Below are positions 34,353 to 42,650 of a stretch of DNA of 64,000 nucleotides, in pieces. Below the pieces are notes generated by a model. The model had not been told where the DNA came from. It did no database searches and saw only the letters and a list, made by a program, of their open reading frames with translations. Both the position numbers and the translations under genes were made by a program. Numbering within the stretch: the stretch's first letter is position 1; each line of letters starts with the position of its first letter. This DNA is from Nitrospirota bacterium (GTDB taxonomy: Bacteria; JACPQY01), in NCBI GenBank assembly GCA_016180645.1, contig JACPAV010000003.1, forward strand, positions 62,001 to 126,000. Reading direction: 5' to 3'.

Positions 34353-36062
34353 ATGAGCCGCACCAAGCGTGTCCTCGCAATTCTCTCCGTTGTTCCTATC
34401 CTGAATTGCGAAGGAGATAAAGATTCGCTGGAGGCTCCGTCTCCAGATGTGTCGACAAGCATTCGTGAGCTGGCGGCATTCCCATCCGAAGATGCGCTCT
34501 ACTCCCGATATCCCGACCGCAAGAGAGGCAGGTGCAGGCCGATGGACGGGCCAGCCTCGGCCGCGGCCATTGAGTTGACGTTCAGAAGCTCACACGAGAT
34601 ACGCTTGGAAGAGGAATTGGCTGGCCAAATTGAATGCGCAACCAATCTCGTGAAGGATCTATTTCCCGAGTTTCGTAGTGCCAAGCCGCTTATTCGGTTT
34701 CAGCCTAGCGAAATCCTGCTCCGGTTGAAATCGGGATTCGGCCCGATGCTCGACAACGGTACGGTTGCTGAGCCGGCCTCGGCGCTTGGACAATTCTTAT
34801 CAACGCTTCCGGTCAAGCAATCACGACAACTTCCGATCTCATCCAATCTTTTCATGCTCGAGTTCAACGAGCCACTGAACGGCTACGAGCTCGCCAAACA
34901 GCTTAGATCGTTGCAAGAAGTTTCAGACGCCTCACCCAACTTCCTGGTGCTGAACGGCCCGGACCTTGGGATCGGCCACAAGGGCAATCACTACTACGTT
35001 GTGGTCAAGACGTGCTCGCAAGACGGCCGCATTCAGTGTTCCAGTGAAATGTTCACGTACTTCGTCGTTAATGAAGCCATGACGGAAGTGGTTCGAGTCG
35101 GACATCTGGGGAGCATAGAGCGGCCGCTGGTCCCGCTCTGGAACATCCCCCCTGCATACCCTGCCACCGCGTTCAAGGATGCCGACCAGTTGTTTGAGAC
35201 GCTTCAGTCCTCCCCGTTCTGGTGGGTGCGTCTTCATGCCGCTGAGGTGGTCGGCCAACTTCTTGTTCTTGATTCGCCGAGCACCGCCGTAGATTGGGAC
35301 CGGCAATCCGGACAACATACCGCGTACGATTCGCTTCGGGCCCAAGTGCTCGCAAGGCAGCCGCAAGCTCTATCCATTCTGAGCTCCGCGGCAGAGGACT
35401 CGGACGAGGATGCTCAGAAGAGCGCAAGAACGTGGCTTGGCGAGATGGATATTACTCAAAATCAAGATTGGCGTGAGGTGGTCGATTTGGGCTTCAGGTC
35501 CCTCGGCCAAATTGCTCTGGCGCGAGCATTCAGGGGTTCCGGGAAGGGCAAAACCGCCACCGGTGCATATGAGATCAGGGTAACGAAAGACCGTTTTCTG
35601 GGAGATTGCCCGGCCGAAACCCTCTTGGCCACAGACTTCCAGATCAACCTTGGGCTGTCGCTAGAGGAAGCCGAACTGTACGTACGAAAGAGATTGGAAG
35701 GCTGCTCGGGAGATTGCGGGAGTGGTTCCCTTGAGATTGTGCAGCAAGGGGGTCAAATAATACTGAAAGCGGTTGCGGATGATGATGAAGATGCCTATGG
35801 CGGCGTGGAGGCGAACGGCACATTTTTCGTAACCATTCCCGACCACGTGGAATTTGATTCCCCTGCGAATTCGCACATCACCCAATGGCGCGGTGAGATC
35901 GCAGATGGCCGGATCAAGGGAAGCGCCCGATCCCGGCTACATCGCGATCTCGAACACGCATTTATAGAGCAATGTGATCGCACTCAGGGGGTGTGCATCG
36001 CCAAGCTCCTTCCACCGATTGATTGCACGGCTCTGGTTGAATTCGAGGGCAAGGTGAAGTGA
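34353..36062 (+). CDS. Unknown 569-residue lipoprotein-like protein, paralogue A
   Basis: No known family recognised. The N-terminus is a probable signal peptide ending near ILNC (Cys 19; Asn at -1 is unusual for a lipobox). It is clearly paralogous to the convergent gene at 36946-38655. Shared blocks include 'ELTFR-S-x-x-I-R-L-E', 'PLWNIP-x-x-Y', 'SSP-x-W-W-x-R-x-H-A-x-E-V-x-G-x-L-L' and 'YDSLR', then a helix-rich stretch resembling HEAT repeats. The C-terminal 170 residues differ between the two. Base composition is visibly less G+C-rich than the metabolic genes around it, which suggests transfer. Both proteins have exactly 569 residues by the starts chosen. Confidence 0.65.
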   Translation: MSRTKRVLAILSVVPILNCEGDKDSLEAPSPDVSTSIRELAAFPSEDALYSRYPDRKRGRCRPMDGPASAAAIELTFRSSHEIRLEEELAGQIECATNLVKDLFPEFRSAKPLIRFQPSEILLRLKSGFGPMLDNGTVAEPASALGQFLSTLPVKQSRQLPISSNLFMLEFNEPLNGYELAKQLRSLQEVSDASPNFLVLNGPDLGIGHKGNHYYVVVKTCSQDGRIQCSSEMFTYFVVNEAMTEVVRVGHLGSIERPLVPLWNIPPAYPATAFKDADQLFETLQSSPFWWVRLHAAEVVGQLLVLDSPSTAVDWDRQSGQHTAYDSLRAQVLARQPQALSILSSAAEDSDEDAQKSARTWLGEMDITQNQDWREVVDLGFRSLGQIALARAFRGSGKGKTATGAYEIRVTKDRFLGDCPAETLLATDFQINLGLSLEEAELYVRKRLEGCSGDCGSGSLEIVQQGGQIILKAVADDDEDAYGGVEANGTFFVTIPDHVEFDSPANSHITQWRGEIADGRIKGSARSRLHRDLEHAFIEQCDRTQGVCIAKLLPPIDCTALVEFEGKVK

Positions 36063-36120
36063 GCGCTTACTCAAATCGAAACAGAGATTCCCAGCCTCTA
36101 CCAAGGAGCAGCATCGCTCT

Positions 36121-36603
36121 TCACTCATAGGTAAACTCTCGTTCTGAGTATTGAGCAGCGGAGCCTTCCTCGGAAGCGGGCCGGAACATGGTCCACTGCC
36201 TGTATCTTTCTCCTGCCACCAAAACGGTTTCATCGACTGTAGACCCACGAGGACTGTCCTGTACACAACCGCTGGGAACCATCCCGAACCGTAACCGTGT
36301 GCCTGGATCGGTCGAATAAGGTTCAGACGGACAGAGAAAGTGCCAGACCTTCACCGGGTAAATTGTGGATAGTTTGCCAGACTGCTGGGTGACGAGTCTG
36401 CTCATTCCCAACTCTGTGACCTTGTAGCGACTGCTGAACACGAAGAAGAGTGCACCGACTTTGTCTACTACTATTTTCTCTGGTACGGAACGAGTGTTCT
36501 CCTCCCCACAGCCGCCGTAGATAAGGCTCGCGACCCAAGAAGCGAGCAGACAACACAGGCAAATAGCCCGTCCCGCTCGAGACCTCAAGGCTCGCGACCC
36601 CAC
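36121..36603 (-). CDS. Unknown 160-residue lipoprotein
   Basis: The N-terminus is basic (MGSRALRSRAGR), then hydrophobic with a YGGC lipobox near residue 32. The mature part has several Cys/Tyr-rich strands and no recognisable domain. It lies between two paralogous lipoprotein genes and points the same way as the second. A shared role at the envelope is inference from position. Confidence 0.5.
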   Translation of the reverse strand: MGSRALRSRAGRAICLCCLLASWVASLIYGGCGEENTRSVPEKIVVDKVGALFFVFSSRYKVTELGMSRLVTQQSGKLSTIYPVKVWHFLCPSEPYSTDPGTRLRFGMVPSGCVQDSPRGSTVDETVLVAGERYRQWTMFRPASEEGSAAQYSEREFTYE

Positions 36604-36945
36604 TCTTTGATCGGCGTCAGATGTGGAGGATTCGGGCGGGGTTGATTGTGGACTCCAAGGGGCCAGCTACGGGCCCGTGTGCCAGGACCTCCTTTGCTGC
36701 CCATGGGAGAATACTCTACCTGGGCGATCATGGATGGTCAACACTTACACCAGCCATCGCCCGGTAGCGATTGGGGGCAAGTCGGCAGCAATGCTTGATT
36801 TGGGCCTCGCGGCCGCTGGTACCGCTGCGTGCGATTTCACCGGCCCCTTCCGGCCCGCACCGTCACGTGGCCTGTGCCTTGGCTGTCCGAGCGCAGTGAT
36901 GAGGATAACCCTTCCACACTTACCCGCTGGAGAATAGATAGAAAT
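36604..36945. other. Non-coding gap between lipoprotein genes
   Basis: A frame of 104 codons (36623-36937) exists, but its composition (no ribosome-binding site, Cys and Pro scatter) does not look like a gene. Nothing else is supported. Confidence 0.4.
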
Positions 36946-38655
36946 CTATTTATTCGGCTGGCCGCACATGTCGATCGGCTCAGCGTACTTCGCAAACAAC
37001 GCGCTAACGGTATTCTCCAAGGCCAGTTGGGCTGGGGTCATCGGCACATTCTGTTCTCGTTTCGGACCGTAGGCACAAAACTGACGGATGGACCGTATCT
37101 TGGATTCGTTCGGCCTATAGGTCCCGGACTCAAAGGTCCCCGGTGTGAAGCCGTTCGGATCGTACGCAACGCTCCGTTGTGAACATCCATCACACACACA
37201 AGACAGTTCCTTCTCGGCCCTCGGGCCGATATTTTCCACAGCCCCAACCAAAGACTGAACGTCCGTAGCACTAACAATAGCGGAGGCCGTGGGAGTGTAG
37301 TATCCGGAGCGTTCGGCGACATAGATGGCTGCGCAACCGTCCGTGCGGATTTGGAAACGACTCTCACGCTTACCTTTGCATCGACCGCTGTCCCAAGCAA
37401 ATACAAGCTTGTCACCGCCAAGGATAACGCAGGTGGTCAGTTTCTTGAGCCAGTCCTCAGAAGATCGCATCACATCGGCATCCATGTCGGACTTCGCGGC
37501 TTCCAAGATGGCCATGCCCTCGTTTCTCCGGGCTCTCGTTTCGTCCCGAAGTCTGTCATACGTCGAACGGTCGGAACCGGGCCAGTCGTCATAATCACTG
37601 CCGCTTGTGGGGTCATCGATCCGCAATAGCTTCCCCATGACTTCGACGGCATGCCGGCGCGCCCACCAATCAGGTGACGAACCGGCCTTCTCAAATATTT
37701 CTTCCGCACTTGAGTACGCCCGGACAGAGTAGGATTCGGGAATATTCCACAAGGGGATCTTCCCGATCGGAGGCTCTGGAAGATTGAACAAGGTCGTGAT
37801 GGTTGGGCCTCGGGCCTCCAAGAACACGACCTCGCTCGCAGCCTCGTTGAGGAGAAAATAGAAATAATCTTCATTGATGCAGCCGGCCGGGCAATCGCCC
37901 GACCCCGACTTGTAAACGACGTGGTACCGATTGTTCTTCCGTAATAGATATGTGTCAGAGCTGTCTCCTCCAACAACATTGAGGGTCACACTTCTTGCTC
38001 CGGTTGCCTCCTTGACCTTCTTGGCAAGATACGGCAGGTTCAGAGGCTCCTCGAACCATAGGACGAGGTACGGAAGGTTCTGCGTAAGCCGATAAATACT
38101 CTTGAGAGGGTATTCTTTGCTAAAGACCTGAAGCGCCGTCCAGACGGCCTTGCGTTTTTCCTTTTCCTCCGTGCCCGGTTCAAAAAACTCGTTCGGGAAC
38201 TCAAGAACCAACTCGTCATGGCTCCATCTTGGCCGGGCGAAAGGATCATCGAAGGCTGGGAAAAGCTTCCCGATGAGAGACAGTGCGCAATCGATCTCAT
38301 TCGCAAGCGTCCCTTCCAAACGGATCTGGGTACTATTCCTAAAGGTGAGTTCCCTGACGGTGTCAGAGTAGGGCGGACCTGCTGGAGTACACGTCCCCTT
38401 TCTCGTGATCGGTAGGTCTGTAGGCCTGAATCCGAGAATCTCCTCAGGCTTCCACGGTGTCTCTGGTTGAGGAGGGTCTTGGGGGCGTGGCGGCTGGACC
38501 GGACCTAATGAGTCTGCTGACGATGACGGCTCGGCAGGCTGCGACGCGAAGGCATCGGGGCCAGGGTCATTGGTATGCTCCGATCGATCAGTCGGGTTAC
38601 TGCAGTGGGCTGAAAAGACTCCAAGGAGCAATCCCACTCTAAGCCAACGCTCCAT
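36946..38655 (-). CDS. Unknown 569-residue lipoprotein, paralogue B
   Basis: From the ATG at 38655 the product starts with a lipoprotein-like signal (MERWLRVGLLLGVFSAHC). An in-frame TTG at 38691 gives a less plausible N-terminus. After a Pro/Ser-rich linker (about residues 20-70) comes the region shared with the gene at 34353: 'ELTFRNSTQIRLEGTLANEI', 'PLWNIPESYSVRAYSSAEEI', 'SSPDWWARRHAVEVMGKLL', 'TYDRLRDETRARR'. A Cys-rich C-terminal part is not shared. Function is unknown. The two copies converge with a third lipoprotein gene between them. Confidence 0.65.
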   Translation of the reverse strand: MERWLRVGLLLGVFSAHCSNPTDRSEHTNDPGPDAFASQPAEPSSSADSLGPVQPPRPQDPPQPETPWKPEEILGFRPTDLPITRKGTCTPAGPPYSDTVRELTFRNSTQIRLEGTLANEIDCALSLIGKLFPAFDDPFARPRWSHDELVLEFPNEFFEPGTEEKEKRKAVWTALQVFSKEYPLKSIYRLTQNLPYLVLWFEEPLNLPYLAKKVKEATGARSVTLNVVGGDSSDTYLLRKNNRYHVVYKSGSGDCPAGCINEDYFYFLLNEAASEVVFLEARGPTITTLFNLPEPPIGKIPLWNIPESYSVRAYSSAEEIFEKAGSSPDWWARRHAVEVMGKLLRIDDPTSGSDYDDWPGSDRSTYDRLRDETRARRNEGMAILEAAKSDMDADVMRSSEDWLKKLTTCVILGGDKLVFAWDSGRCKGKRESRFQIRTDGCAAIYVAERSGYYTPTASAIVSATDVQSLVGAVENIGPRAEKELSCVCDGCSQRSVAYDPNGFTPGTFESGTYRPNESKIRSIRQFCAYGPKREQNVPMTPAQLALENTVSALFAKYAEPIDMCGQPNK

Positions 38656-39015
38656 CCTTTGGATTCTGCGCCAGCTATCTGGCCCTTGCAAGAACGAGCT
38701 TGACCTTGGCCGCGAGCCGCCTTGATAACCGGGGGCCGGGCTACGTCAACATGAAACGTCAAGATTGGGGGCGTAATCCGCACAAACTCGGAATTCGGGG
38801 GCCTGCCGGCCTGTAGACCGCGTTGACGGCCTTTCCGCACTCCTCCGCTCCTCCATCCCTCACCCAGCGTGTGCATCGACCCTCCGAGCGTGTATGACGA
38901 GCAATCCCTTTCCATGGGGCCATGCAAGGTAGTGGCGAGAACCAGCAAACACCTCAGGTCCCTTTGAAGGGCACTACAGGGAAGGGGGACCCCAAGTTAG
39001 GTTTGGAGTTCGGCC
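38656..39015. other. Intergenic stretch upstream of the lipoprotein gene
   Basis: About 360 nt with no supported gene. It must hold the promoter of the minus-strand lipoprotein gene and the 3' end region of the VOC gene. I see no clear motif. Confidence 0.35.
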
Positions 39016-39690
39016 TTACGAGCCCCGTCGGGTCAATTGCTTCTGAATCCGGGCGAGGAGACGGTTCGCGGCGGGCAGAGGGCGCCAGGGAATTCCAAAG
39101 AGCCGGTAGTCGATAAACTCCACGTACAGACCGATCTCGCTTCGACAGTCGATGTACGCAAAATCCACATAGAGGGCAGGACCCGCCACGCGGACTTGCC
39201 CGCGAACCGCTGTGGGAAAGCCTGCGAGAATGAACTCCCGCTCCCTTTCATCGACATGGTGATCCAGGACGCCTACGTGATGCAGAATGAATCGGCCCCC
39301 CGCATCGATGGCGTCCGAGTAGAAAGTGGATCCCTCGCCTGCCCCGAGAAGTTCCACCTCATACCCATTCCTCTGCGCCAAGGCGATGTGGCCGCGGAAG
39401 GTTCGGGGTTGACCGCGCTCGTCCCACGGCCACACCCTGCCTTTGAGTTCCAGGAAGGGGCCGAATCCTGCCGGAGAGAGCACGTTGATCGCCTCTTGCA
39501 TATCCCTGACTGCAATTCCGTATTGCCAGATGGAATTGAGCCCCATTTTCTTGCAGAAACCGGGGTCCAGAACATCTCTCCATTCGGGCACCTCGCCCCG
39601 ACGCAAGATCGCATCGAAATCATGCATAGATTCCATTTCACCCGTGGCCACGTGGGTCACGGTAGCATGAACGAGTCGGTGGAAAAACAC
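39016..39690 (-). CDS. VOC-superfamily (glyoxalase-like) protein
   Basis: The 224-residue cytoplasmic protein has two beta-alpha-beta-beta-beta units of the vicinal-oxygen-chelate fold: 'IWQYGIAVRDMQEAINVL' (about residues 53-70) and 'LHHVGVLDHHVDEREREFI' (about 137-155). A possible metal ligand set is the His of the second unit and Glu residues in 'YEVELLG' and 'LYVEFIDYR'. Relatives include methylmalonyl-CoA epimerase-like and dioxygenase-like enzymes. The specific reaction is unknown. Confidence 0.75.
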   Translation of the reverse strand: MFFHRLVHATVTHVATGEMESMHDFDAILRRGEVPEWRDVLDPGFCKKMGLNSIWQYGIAVRDMQEAINVLSPAGFGPFLELKGRVWPWDERGQPRTFRGHIALAQRNGYEVELLGAGEGSTFYSDAIDAGGRFILHHVGVLDHHVDEREREFILAGFPTAVRGQVRVAGPALYVDFAYIDCRSEIGLYVEFIDYRLFGIPWRPLPAANRLLARIQKQLTRRGS

Positions 39691-39768
39691 ATTCCAAAGC
39701 GAGAAGCGTTCAAAGGATGAACTCGATTCCTAGATTGAATGATTTACGCTAAACTACCGTCCATCGTC

Positions 39769-39842
39769 GCGCCTGTAGCTCAACTGGACAGAGCGCTAGC
39801 CTCCGGAGCTAGAGGTTCCCAGTTCGATTCTGGGCAGGCGCA
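39769..39842 (+). tRNA. tRNA-Arg (anticodon CCG)
   Basis: Cloverleaf: acceptor GCGCCTG/CAGGCGC, D-stem GCTC/GAGC, anticodon stem CTAGC/GCTAG around CTCCGGA (anticodon CCG), T-stem CCCAG/CTGGG with TTCGATT loop. CCA is not encoded. Its acceptor and D-arm match the tRNA-Arg(ACG) at 11605. Confidence 0.95.
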
Positions 39843-40148
39843 CTTTCATCACCATCGCGGGCATCCTGGCCCGCCGTCAAAGGTTGAAAGTACCGTCGCC
39901 ATCACGGCGACAGCACTCGCTTCGTCATGCCGACCTTCCATGGTCGGCGCATGTAAGAAGCGAGTGCGGCTCGCTTCACGCTCGACCGCATCTTTCCACT
40001 CACCGCGGGCGTCCCCGAGCCGCGATGAAGCACCACAGCCAAGGTCGGGCATGCCCGCCGGCCGCTCCGGAAGGACCACGGGTGGGGACAGAACGGGGGC
40101 AGATTTTGAGAGGTTGACAGGCCATTTTGATATGGCTATTCTAGCCCG
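39843..40148. other. tRNA-antitoxin intergenic region with stacked palindromes
   Basis: Several palindromes lie between the tRNA and the antitoxin gene: 'cgggcatcctggcccg' near 39857, the long hairpin at 39913-39967, and 'gggcatgcccgcc' near 40045. Accumulated palindromes next to a tRNA 3' end suggest repeat insertion. The Phd/PIN promoter must lie in the last 100 nt. Confidence 0.5.
39913..39967. repeat. Long imperfect hairpin
   Basis: Outer arms GCACTCGCTTC (39913-39923) and GAAGCGAGTGC (39957-39967) match perfectly. An inner stem CATGCCGACC pairs with GGTCGGCGCATG, which has two extra bases. It is not within a gene. Confidence 0.65.
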
Positions 40149-40445
40149 ATGAGAAAAGCCTCGGTCACGGAGACGAAGAACAGACTGAGCGCCCTCCTAG
40201 AACGGGTCCGCGCGGGAGAATCGGTCGTCATCACCGACCGACGCATCCCCATAGCCATATTGGAACCCGTGCGGTCCGGGGACAATCGCCTCCCCTCCGA
40301 TGCACGCCTGGCGAGGCTTGAACGCGCGGGCGTGATTCACTCCGGTGCGCGCAGGATTCCGGAGCGGTTGTTCGACATGCCGACCGCGAGGGCGAAGGGG
40401 AGCGCAGTCAAAGCCCTGCTCACGAACCGCGAGGAGGACCGCTGA
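40149..40445 (+). CDS. Phd/YefM-family antitoxin
   Basis: The 98-residue product has the Phd/YefM N-terminus (KASVTETKNRLSALLERV, residues 3-20) with 'VVITDRRIPIAILEPV' strand pair, which binds DNA and represses its own operon. The C-terminal 40 residues should contact the toxin. Its stop overlaps the PIN toxin start as CTGA. Confidence 0.85.
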   Translation: MRKASVTETKNRLSALLERVRAGESVVITDRRIPIAILEPVRSGDNRLPSDARLARLERAGVIHSGARRIPERLFDMPTARAKGSAVKALLTNREEDR

Positions 40446-40879
40446 AGTTCTGGGACAGTTCGGCCCTGGTACCCCTTCTGGTCGAGGAGAAGACGACCTC
40501 GGCTCTGCGCAGCCTTGGAAAGCGCGATTCAAGCGTGCTGGTCTGGTGGTCCGCCCGAGTGGAATGCTCCGCCGCCTTGGCTCGGCTCGTGCGGGAGAGG
40601 AAATTGGAACGCGGCGAAGAACGGATCGCCCTTCAGAACCTTCGAAATCTTCAAGAGAGCTGGATGGAGGTCCAGCCGACCGAAGCCGTGAGAGAGGCGG
40701 CAGTCCGCCTGCTGAGGATACACGGGCTAAGGTCTTCCGACTCCCTTCAACTTGCGGCGGCCCTCGTGGCAAGCGAGTACCGGCCGACGACCTTGGAATT
40801 CGTTTGCATGGATGAGCGACTTTCCATGGCAGCAGATCGCGAGGGCTTCCCTCTCGTCAGGTTGGACTCTCACGACTGA
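40442..40879 (+). CDS. PIN-domain toxin (VapC-like) with probable CTG start
   Basis: The 145-residue PIN domain begins 'KFWDSSALVPLL', the standard first strand with its catalytic Asp, only if translation starts at the CTG at 40442. That codon overlaps the antitoxin stop and has GAGGAGGA at 40431-40438 ahead of it. The nearest conventional start (GTG 40535) would remove the first 31 residues and the catalytic Asp. Other acidic positions: Glu in 'WWSARVECSAA', Asp in 'SSDSLQLAAAL', Asp in 'VCMDERLSMAA'. VapC toxins cut RNA, often tRNA. Confidence 0.85.
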   Translation: MKFWDSSALVPLLVEEKTTSALRSLGKRDSSVLVWWSARVECSAALARLVRERKLERGEERIALQNLRNLQESWMEVQPTEAVREAAVRLLRIHGLRSSDSLQLAAALVASEYRPTTLEFVCMDERLSMAADREGFPLVRLDSHD

Positions 40880-40957
40880 TCTCGACTCCGGATCAAGGCC
40901 CGGACCCGGTCCCGAAGCAAAGAGAAATCTTTTCCGGGTAGTGACTCAGTTGGGAGC

Positions 40958-40984
40958 TAAAGTTCACGTGAAACTTGCCGAACT
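40958..40984 (+). promoter_or_regulatory. Candidate sigma-28 (FliA) promoter
   Basis: TAAAGTTC, 11 nt, then GCCGAACT. The flagellar sigma-28 consensus is TAAAGTTT-N11-GCCGATAA; the -35 box fits 7 of 8, the spacing is exact and the -10 box fits at its GCCGA core. It lies 50 nt upstream of a FlgM-like gene. Confidence 0.65.
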
Positions 40985-41034
40985 ACTCTAATGTGGCTTG
41001 AAGTTTGGTGGTTACGAAATAAAGGAGATTTGAA

Positions 41035-41355
41035 ATGGCAAATGATATCAGTAGGATAGGTCAGGCCCCCCCGCCTCCCCCAGTTCCCCCGAGTGGAGGA
41101 GGCCGGAAACCTCCCAGCACCCCGCCCTCCGGCGGCAGCGATTCAGGCGACCGCGTAACTCGAACGACCCCGGACTACACGCAGAAAACCAATTCCATCC
41201 CGGAAGTCCGCACCGACCGGGTACAGGAAGTCCGCCGGCAGATTGACAAGGGAAATTACGAAGTCGACAGCAAGGAAGTCGCCGACAAGTTGGTTCGAGA
41301 CACGCTGAAGGATCTCGTGGCGCCCGACCTCGCCTCCAAGGTCACCGGGCGCTAG
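41035..41355 (+). CDS. flgM: FlgM-like anti-sigma factor
   Basis: The 106-residue protein has a disordered Pro/Gly/Ser-rich N-terminus (residues 10-40) and a C-terminal FlgM-type segment: 'TDRVQEVRRQIDKGNYEVDSKEVADKLVRD' region, matching the anti-sigma-28 pattern 'R-x-x-K-V-x-x-L-K-x-x-I-x-x-G-x-Y-x-V-D-x-x-x-I-A-x-K'. FlgM binds FliA until the flagellar hook is complete. A strong AAAGGAG lies 7 nt before ATG and a sigma-28 promoter is upstream. No flagellar genes are in the window. The C-terminus converges on the acyl-CoA dehydrogenase gene with a 10-nt gap. Confidence 0.7.
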   Translation: MANDISRIGQAPPPPPVPPSGGGRKPPSTPPSGGSDSGDRVTRTTPDYTQKTNSIPEVRTDRVQEVRRQIDKGNYEVDSKEVADKLVRDTLKDLVAPDLASKVTGR

Positions 41356-41365
41356 TTACGCGGGT

Positions 41366-42532
41366 TCAGAACCCCAGCCGCTTCGCGATCACCTCTTTCA
41401 TGATCTCCTGAGTGCCGCCGCCAATGGGCAGAATCCTCGTGTCCCGATAAAGCCGCTCCACCACGAACTCCCGACTGTAGCCATACCCTCCGTGTAACTG
41501 CACGGCGTCGTAGCAGACCTTGTCCGCTACTTGGCAGGTGAAGTTCTTCGCCATCGAGACTTCCGCCACCACTTCCTCTCCCGCTTCGTACCGCGCGGCG
41601 ATCCGGTAGGTGAATTCGCGCGCGACATTCACCGCCGTGGCCATGTCCGCCAGTTTGTGCCGCGTCACCTGAAAACCTGTGAGTGGCTTCCCAAACGCCT
41701 TGCGCTCCCGCACGTAACTCAAGGTCAGATCGTAGGCGAGCTGCGCCGCGGCCACGGCGGCGATGGAAATGCCGAGCCGCTCCCCCTGAAAATTGACCAT
41801 GATGCCGTAGAAGCCCTGATTCTCCTCGCCCAGCAAATTCTTGACGGGAACCCGGCAGTCCTCGAAAGCCAGTTCGGCCGTATCGGACGACCACCAACCC
41901 ATTTTCTTGATGCTCTTGGATACGCGAAACCCCGGAGTTCCCTTCTCGACGACAAGCAGACTGATTCCCGGATACCCCGGTCCACCCGTCCGCACCGCCG
42001 TCGTCACAATATCCGCCCGCACGCCGCTGCTGATGAACGTCTTTGCCCCATTCACCACATAGAAATCCCCATCGCGAACCGCCTTGGTCTGAATGCTCGC
42101 CACATCGCTCCCTGCATTCGGCTCCGTTACAGCGAGTGCCGCGATCCTCTCTCCCCTCAGCACGGGCGGAACCCATTTCCTTTTCTGCTCTTCCGTTCCA
42201 AGCCGCACGATCGGGGGCAGCCCGATCCCGTGGGTGCCGAGTCCGACCTGAATTCCCATCGCCCCGCATCGAATCAGCTCTTCGGCAACCACGAACACGC
42301 CGAAAATATCCATCGGATGGCCCCCGTATTCTTCGGGGAATCCCACCCCCAGAAGCCCAAGCTCTCCCGCCTTTCGGTATACCTCGCGGGGAAATCCGGC
42401 CTCTTCCTCCCACTGATCCACGTGCGGGGTGATCTCCTTCTCCACAAACTTCTTGACCGTCTGGCGCAAGACTTCATGTTCCTCTGTGAAGTACTTCTGG
42501 TACGACATGCTCGAACCTCCTTCGGGTGACAT
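41366..42532 (-). CDS. Acyl-CoA dehydrogenase
   Basis: The 388-residue flavoprotein has the family layout: N-terminal helices, the FAD-contact motif 'LAVTEPNAGSDVASIQTKA' (about residues 130-150), and the C-terminal 'LHGGYGYSREFVVERLYRD' (about residues 350-368). It oxidises an acyl-CoA to a trans-2-enoyl-CoA and passes electrons to ETF. The catalytic Glu position was not settled by eye. AGGAGG lies before the ATG. It is divergent from an alpha/beta-hydrolase and an enoyl-CoA hydratase gene, which fits a fatty-acid degradation locus. Confidence 0.95.
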   Translation of the reverse strand: MSPEGGSSMSYQKYFTEEHEVLRQTVKKFVEKEITPHVDQWEEEAGFPREVYRKAGELGLLGVGFPEEYGGHPMDIFGVFVVAEELIRCGAMGIQVGLGTHGIGLPPIVRLGTEEQKRKWVPPVLRGERIAALAVTEPNAGSDVASIQTKAVRDGDFYVVNGAKTFISSGVRADIVTTAVRTGGPGYPGISLLVVEKGTPGFRVSKSIKKMGWWSSDTAELAFEDCRVPVKNLLGEENQGFYGIMVNFQGERLGISIAAVAAAQLAYDLTLSYVRERKAFGKPLTGFQVTRHKLADMATAVNVAREFTYRIAARYEAGEEVVAEVSMAKNFTCQVADKVCYDAVQLHGGYGYSREFVVERLYRDTRILPIGGGTQEIMKEVIAKRLGF

Positions 42533-42650
42533 GAGGGATTCGTGTAACCTCCCCGCTCAACCGTGTCAACCCGGCCAATCGGCCGGTCAGATCCCCGGAG
42601 GCATTCCGCTTGCACACGCACTCGATCTCTGCACAGAATGCGTCGGTCCA

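Noticed and set aside
36623-36937. 104-codon frame between lipoprotein genes
   Set aside because: No ribosome-binding site, odd residue composition with scattered Cys and Pro, and no domain.
39739-40152. 137-codon frame over the tRNA-Arg gene
   Set aside because: It overlaps a well-defined tRNA and palindromes; a by-chance open frame.
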